Assembly (NCBI RefSeq): GCF_003201955.1
Contig: NZ_QJJM01000012.1
Location: forward strand, 1 to 64,000
DNA length: 64,000 bases
Direction of reading: 5' to 3'
DNA from: Blastomonas natatoria
GTDB taxonomy: Bacteria > Pseudomonadota > Alphaproteobacteria > Sphingomonadales > Sphingomonadaceae
Positions 60,493 to 64,000 of the stretch are shown here, piece after piece; position 1 is the stretch's first letter; each line of letters starts with the position of its first letter. The position numbers and the translations under genes are program-made. The notes under the pieces were generated by a model that made no database searches, was not told the origin of the DNA, and saw only the letters and a program-made list of their open reading frames with translations.

Positions 60493-60840
60493 ATGTCGCA
60501 CAATCCCCGCCTTGCTGCGCTCGCTTCCGCACTGATCGCTGCCGCATCGATGGCCGCCTGTTCATCGGAAAAGCCGGCAGAGGCAGAGACCGAGCAGACC
60601 AGCACCAAGGCCATTGACAAGGCCGCGACCGAACTTGCCGCGCAGGAAAAATGCTATGGCATTGCGCTGGCGAAGCAGAATGACTGCGCTGCAGGACCCG
60701 GCACCAGCTGCGCGGGCACTTCCAGCGTGGATTACCAGGGCAATGCCTGGAAGTTCACAGAGGCGGGCGAGTGCGAAAAGATGGGCGGATCGCTGACCGA
60801 GGTCACGGACAACGATCCTCCGGCTCCGCTCAAGGGCTGA
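60493..60840 (+). CDS. DUF2282 bufferin-like (BufA1) protein with lipoprotein signal
   Basis: A 115-residue protein. The C-terminal domain carries the family pattern [35 protein letters not shown] and ECEKMGG, with four Cys. DUF2282 proteins were recently described as bufferins, exported peptides that hold copper or other metals. The N-terminal signal ends in SMAAC with Cys23, a plausible lipobox, so this one may be lipid-anchored instead of free; the linker is Glu/Lys/Thr-rich. Usually the gene is followed by bufB (DUF692), bufC and bufD, none of which is here. A start at 60448 is possible but disrupts the signal peptide. Confidence 0.78.
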   Translation: MSHNPRLAALASALIAAASMAACSSEKPAEAETEQTSTKAIDKAATELAAQEKCYGIALAKQNDCAAGPGTSCAGTSSVDYQGNAWKFTEAGECEKMGGSLTEVTDNDPPAPLKG

Positions 60841-60844
60841 GCGC

Positions 60845-62584
60845 TCAAAATATCGCCTTGGGCGTCTTCTCCTCCATCATCGCTGCACGCACCATCGGCA
60901 CCGGCGGGCCGCCATAGGACAGGAAGGCATCGTGGAACGCCTTCCACGCCTCGCGCCCGCCCTTGCCCGCCGTCCAGTCGGCGCGCAGCTTGCGGATCAT
61001 CAGCTTGCCGAGCGTATAGTTGAGATAGCCCGGGTCATAGGTGCCTCGCAGCGCCTGTTGCCGGGCATTACCCTCGTCGACATAGCACTGGTCGCGGAAC
61101 AGCGCGATCGACTGGTCGACGGTCATGCCGCCGGTGTGCAGACCGATGGCCGAGAGATACCGGCAGTTGCGCAGCAGCGCGTTGGCGAGCTGGCCGACAT
61201 GCACTTCGGGATCGCCCTGGCCGAGCCCTGCCTCCCACATCATCTCTTCGGTATAATGCGCCCAGCCCTCGGCATAGGCATAGCCGACGAACAGCCGGCC
61301 GAAGAACGACTTGGCGCGGTTGGCGTGGAGGAAGTTGAGGAAATGGCCCGGCCACACCTCGTGCACGCTGGTGAACAAGAGGTCCTTTTTCGGCGGAATA
61401 TATTCGGCCTGGACTTGCGGAGCCCATGACGGGTCGGGCGGCGAGATATAATAGACCGACGGCAGGCCTTTCTCGTACGGCCCTGGAATATCGATATAGG
61501 CCGAATTCTGACGGTTGTACGGCGGCGATTCCTCGACCTTGGCTTCCTCGGTGCCGGGAATCGAGACCAGATCCTTGTCGACCAGGAAGGCGCGCAATTC
61601 GGGCAGCTGCCGCCGCGCCTCGGCCACCGGGCCATCCTCGGGCTTGTCCTTGGCGAGCTTGGCCATGCAATCGGGCATGGTCGCGCCTGGCGCGAATTGC
61701 GCGCAGGCGGTGGCCAGCGCCTGCTGGTTGCGCTTGAGGTCCGCCTCGCCGATCGCCTTCAGCTCGGCAAGTGGCAGGTCGACCATCTCGGTATCGGCCA
61801 GCATCTGCGAGAACAGTTGCGGGCCGATGGCATAGCCGACCTTTGAGGTCGCCTTCTCGGCCTTGAGCCAGTCGGCCAGCCCCTGCATCGCCTTGCTCGC
61901 CTCGGCCGTTGCGGCCTCCAGCTCCTGCTTGACGGCCGCATCTTCGACCTGGGCAAAAGCGGCGCGCGCATCGCCTGTGAAGAAGGTGGCATAGCCGCCG
62001 AACGCATTGACGCCATAATCGATGGCATAGGGGTCGAGCGGCGATCTGAGGTTCGCCCTGATCTGCTCGGCCGCCTTCGGCACGGCACGCGCATAGGCGA
62101 TGAACGCCCTGGCCCGCGTCGTCACATCGGCATAGGGCCGCGTCACATAGACCGACGGATCGAGCGTGCCGGTGTAGAAAGCCGGGTTGCGGTGTGGCCA
62201 GTCGGCCGATTTGAGCCAGAACAGCTTGCCCTTGACCACCGCGATCAGATAGCCACGCTCGAATTTCTGCGCATCGTCGAGCTTGCCTGCGTCCATGGCC
62301 TGCGCATCGACCAGCGTCTTCTCGAGAAACGCGATCTGATCCGCCAGCCCTTCCTCCGACCAGTCGGGCAGCTTGCCGTCAAATTCGTGCCGCCCCTGAT
62401 AGACCGCAAAATCGGGATTGCGCGGAAAATAGCCGGTCAGGAACCCGTCGAGAAACTTGCCCCAATCGCTGGCGGTATCGATGCCGGTGCTTTGTGCTGA
62501 AGGATCGGACGGAATCTCGCCGCTGCAAGACACCGTCAGCGCCGCCAGGGAACAGGCGGCAAGGATGCGTTTGGCAAAAAGCAT
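60845..62584 (-). CDS. DUF885-family lipoprotein metallopeptidase
   Basis: A 579-residue exported protein. The signal peptide has the lipobox LTVSC with Cys20, so it should be a lipoprotein in the cell envelope. The catalytic zinc motif is H-E-V-W-P-G-H near 415 (SVHEVWPGHFLNFLHANRAK), and the downstream Glu is in YAYAEGWAHYTEEMMWEAGL. DUF885 proteins are metal peptidases or dipeptidases of unclear substrate, common in sphingomonads. It is convergent with the bufferin-like gene across four bases. Confidence 0.85.
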   Translation of the reverse strand: MLFAKRILAACSLAALTVSCSGEIPSDPSAQSTGIDTASDWGKFLDGFLTGYFPRNPDFAVYQGRHEFDGKLPDWSEEGLADQIAFLEKTLVDAQAMDAGKLDDAQKFERGYLIAVVKGKLFWLKSADWPHRNPAFYTGTLDPSVYVTRPYADVTTRARAFIAYARAVPKAAEQIRANLRSPLDPYAIDYGVNAFGGYATFFTGDARAAFAQVEDAAVKQELEAATAEASKAMQGLADWLKAEKATSKVGYAIGPQLFSQMLADTEMVDLPLAELKAIGEADLKRNQQALATACAQFAPGATMPDCMAKLAKDKPEDGPVAEARRQLPELRAFLVDKDLVSIPGTEEAKVEESPPYNRQNSAYIDIPGPYEKGLPSVYYISPPDPSWAPQVQAEYIPPKKDLLFTSVHEVWPGHFLNFLHANRAKSFFGRLFVGYAYAEGWAHYTEEMMWEAGLGQGDPEVHVGQLANALLRNCRYLSAIGLHTGGMTVDQSIALFRDQCYVDEGNARQQALRGTYDPGYLNYTLGKLMIRKLRADWTAGKGGREAWKAFHDAFLSYGGPPVPMVRAAMMEEKTPKAIF

Positions 62585-62740
62585 AAGGCGACCTCATTGG
62601 ATTCTCGGTTGTACCCTTGCTGACACCTCGCCACGCGGTTGGAAAGAGGCATTTTTTTCGTCTGCGCAGGACATCTGCCGCATGGCGCACCCAAGGTCAT
62701 CTTGCTTGCCGGACGGGAAACCCTGGCCTACCGGAGCGGC

Positions 62741-63997
62741 ATGGATTCTGCTGCCGCCCCTCACCCGTTCACCATCCCCAATTATCGCGCCTATTGGCTG
62801 ACGCGGCTCGCGTCGATGCTCGCGCTCTATTCGATGATGCTGATCGTTGGCTGGCAGGCCTATAACATCGCGCGCGAGACGATGGACATCGCTTCGAGCT
62901 CTGCGCGGCTGGGAATGATCGGGCTGCTGCAGTTCGCGCCGCTGTTCGTGCTCACTCCGCTGGTCGGCTGGATCGCGGACCGCATGGACCGGCGCTTCGT
63001 TGCGCGGACCGTGCTGTTCTGTCAGGCCGCGATCGCAGCGACCCTCGCCTGGACCACCGCGCATGGCCTGATCAGCCTGCCAATCCTCTATGCCATCGCG
63101 GCACTGCTGGGCACTGCTCGCGCCTTTCTTGGCCCTTCGCTCAGCGCGCTGGCGCCCAATCTGGTGCCCAAGGCCTCGCTCCCCACCGCGATCGCACTGT
63201 CCTCGATCGCCTGGCAATCGGGCATGCTGATCGGCCCCGCTATGGCCGGGCCGCTTTACGCGATCCGGGCTGATCTTCCGTATATCGTCAGCGCGTGTCT
63301 CTATGCGCTGGCTGGCCTTGCCATGCTGACCGTGGGACCCGTGCCGCGCACCATCATGGACAAGGGCAAGGGGCCGATCGCGCAGATCATCGACGGCATG
63401 GCCTATGTCGGCCAGAACAAACTTGTGCTGGGCGTCATCACGCTCGATCTTTTCGCGGTGTTCCTCGCCGGATCGACGGCGCTGCTGCCGGTCTTTGCCC
63501 GCGACATATTGCAGGTCGGCGAACAGGGGCTGTCGCTGCTGGCCTCGTCGCCCGCCGCAGGTGCCGCGCTGGTCGCGTTCATCTTCTCGTTCCGGCCGAT
63601 CCGCGCCAATGTCGGCAACAAGATGCTGATCAGCGTGCTGCTGTTCGGCCTGGTCACGGTGATCTTCGGCTTCAGCCGCATTCTCGTCGTCTCGATGGCA
63701 TGCCTGTTCGTCGCGGGCGCGGCCGACATGTTCAGCGTCTATGTCCGCCAGTCGCTGATCCAGCTCAACACCCCTGACGACAAGCGTGGCCGCGTTTCCG
63801 CCGTGTCGCTGCTCACCGTTTCCGCCTCGAACGAACTGGGCGATGCCTTTTCGGGCATGCTGGCCTGGCTGATCGGCCCCGTGGCGGCGGTTGTGGCGGG
63901 CGGTGGCGGCGCTATATTGATCACAGCGCTCTGGTCCCGCCTGTTTCCGCAGATCGGTGCCGCGCGCAGCTTCGATCCTGCCGAGGAAGAAGCCTGA
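62741..63997 (+). CDS. MFS transporter, EntS-like
   Basis: A 418-residue inner-membrane carrier with about twelve helices. The MFS signature between helices 2 and 3 reads VGWIADRMDRRFVARTVLFC near 68-87. Family features of the EntS/MFS_3 exporters are YRAYWLTRLASMLALYSMML at the start and TARAFLGPSLSALAPNLVPK near 125-144. GGAG lies four bases before the ATG at 62741. Such exporters move siderophores or drugs out; the substrate cannot be read. The stop lies three bases before the end of the window. Confidence 0.85.
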   Translation: MDSAAAPHPFTIPNYRAYWLTRLASMLALYSMMLIVGWQAYNIARETMDIASSSARLGMIGLLQFAPLFVLTPLVGWIADRMDRRFVARTVLFCQAAIAATLAWTTAHGLISLPILYAIAALLGTARAFLGPSLSALAPNLVPKASLPTAIALSSIAWQSGMLIGPAMAGPLYAIRADLPYIVSACLYALAGLAMLTVGPVPRTIMDKGKGPIAQIIDGMAYVGQNKLVLGVITLDLFAVFLAGSTALLPVFARDILQVGEQGLSLLASSPAAGAALVAFIFSFRPIRANVGNKMLISVLLFGLVTVIFGFSRILVVSMACLFVAGAADMFSVYVRQSLIQLNTPDDKRGRVSAVSLLTVSASNELGDAFSGMLAWLIGPVAAVVAGGGGAILITALWSRLFPQIGAARSFDPAEEEA

Positions 63998-64000
63998 TCC

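Overview
The window is a GC-rich chromosomal segment of an alphaproteobacterium, most likely a sphingomonad (Sphingomonadaceae). The evidence is the gene content and style: a lipoyl-domain-fused pyruvate dehydrogenase E1 beta, dnaG next to rpoD with a long acidic sigma-70 non-conserved region, eno next to ftsB and pdhA/pdhB, DUF4170, DUF2282 and DOMON-like genes, and short palindromic repeats of a kind I associate with sphingomonads. The family is inferred from memory, not from a search. Most of the window is housekeeping chromosome with a few accessory patches.

Region by region. 1-3.6 kb: the C-terminal scrap of an FAD oxidoreductase gene, a PLP aminotransferase, then a divergent pair (small membrane protein / AerR-PpaA-like cobalamin-binding regulator) with a TGT-N12-ACA palindrome between them. 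3.6-12.3 kb: a seven-gene leftward operon for metal handling (cytochrome b561, OmpR-type two-component system, CzcB/CzcA/CzcC-type RND efflux, VIT/CCC1 transporter). Its upstream edge is 40 bp from a 5'-truncated serine recombinase. 12.35-14.1 kb: this recombinase remnant, an orphan gene, tRNA-Pro(TGG) and a CAT-anticodon tRNA. 14.2-21 kb: polysaccharide deacetylase, a PleC/DivL-like kinase with a degenerate ATPase domain, an Lrp regulator, an exported TPR-like protein, yaaA and an SDR. 21.1-27.1 kb: gyrA behind two tandem leader hairpins, a Doc/AbrB toxin-antitoxin pair, a YhhN protein, trmFO and an EF-hand protein. 27.1-31.3 kb: a catalytically stripped squalene/phytoene-synthase-like gene and a three-gene TadG/TadE-type operon. 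31.3-36 kb: pdhB-pdhA, ftsB and eno, with a nested inverted-repeat element between eno and ftsB. 36-39.1 kb: a yqjDEK-like trio, DUF4170, rhomboid and greA. 39.2-45.6 kb: carB, a FitAB/VapBC-type toxin-antitoxin module on the opposite strand, rraB coupled to carA, and a YqeY-type gene. 45.6-50.3 kb: a GIY-YIG nuclease gene surrounded by three copies of one palindromic repeat, then dnaG and rpoD. 50.3-64 kb: a TonB-dependent receptor, a PAS histidine kinase, a cysteine-rich Sel1-like protein, a SpoIIAA-like protein, NamZ/DUF1343, a DOMON-like protein, tgt, a bufferin-like lipoprotein, a DUF885 peptidase and an MFS transporter.

The most unusual signals are (1) the GIY-YIG nuclease gene with REP-like palindromes, one of which encodes its own C-terminus, arranged like a RAYT/REPIN system but with a different nuclease; (2) the roughly 270-bp nested palindrome between eno and ftsB, made of two inverted ~95-nt units with their own terminal inverted repeats inside a 35-bp outer inverted repeat; (3) the AerR-like gene sharing a promoter region with a PpsR/CrtJ-like operator; and (4) an orphan DUF2282 bufferin-like protein that appears to be a lipoprotein. 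All functions are inferred by reading sequence; no searches were run.
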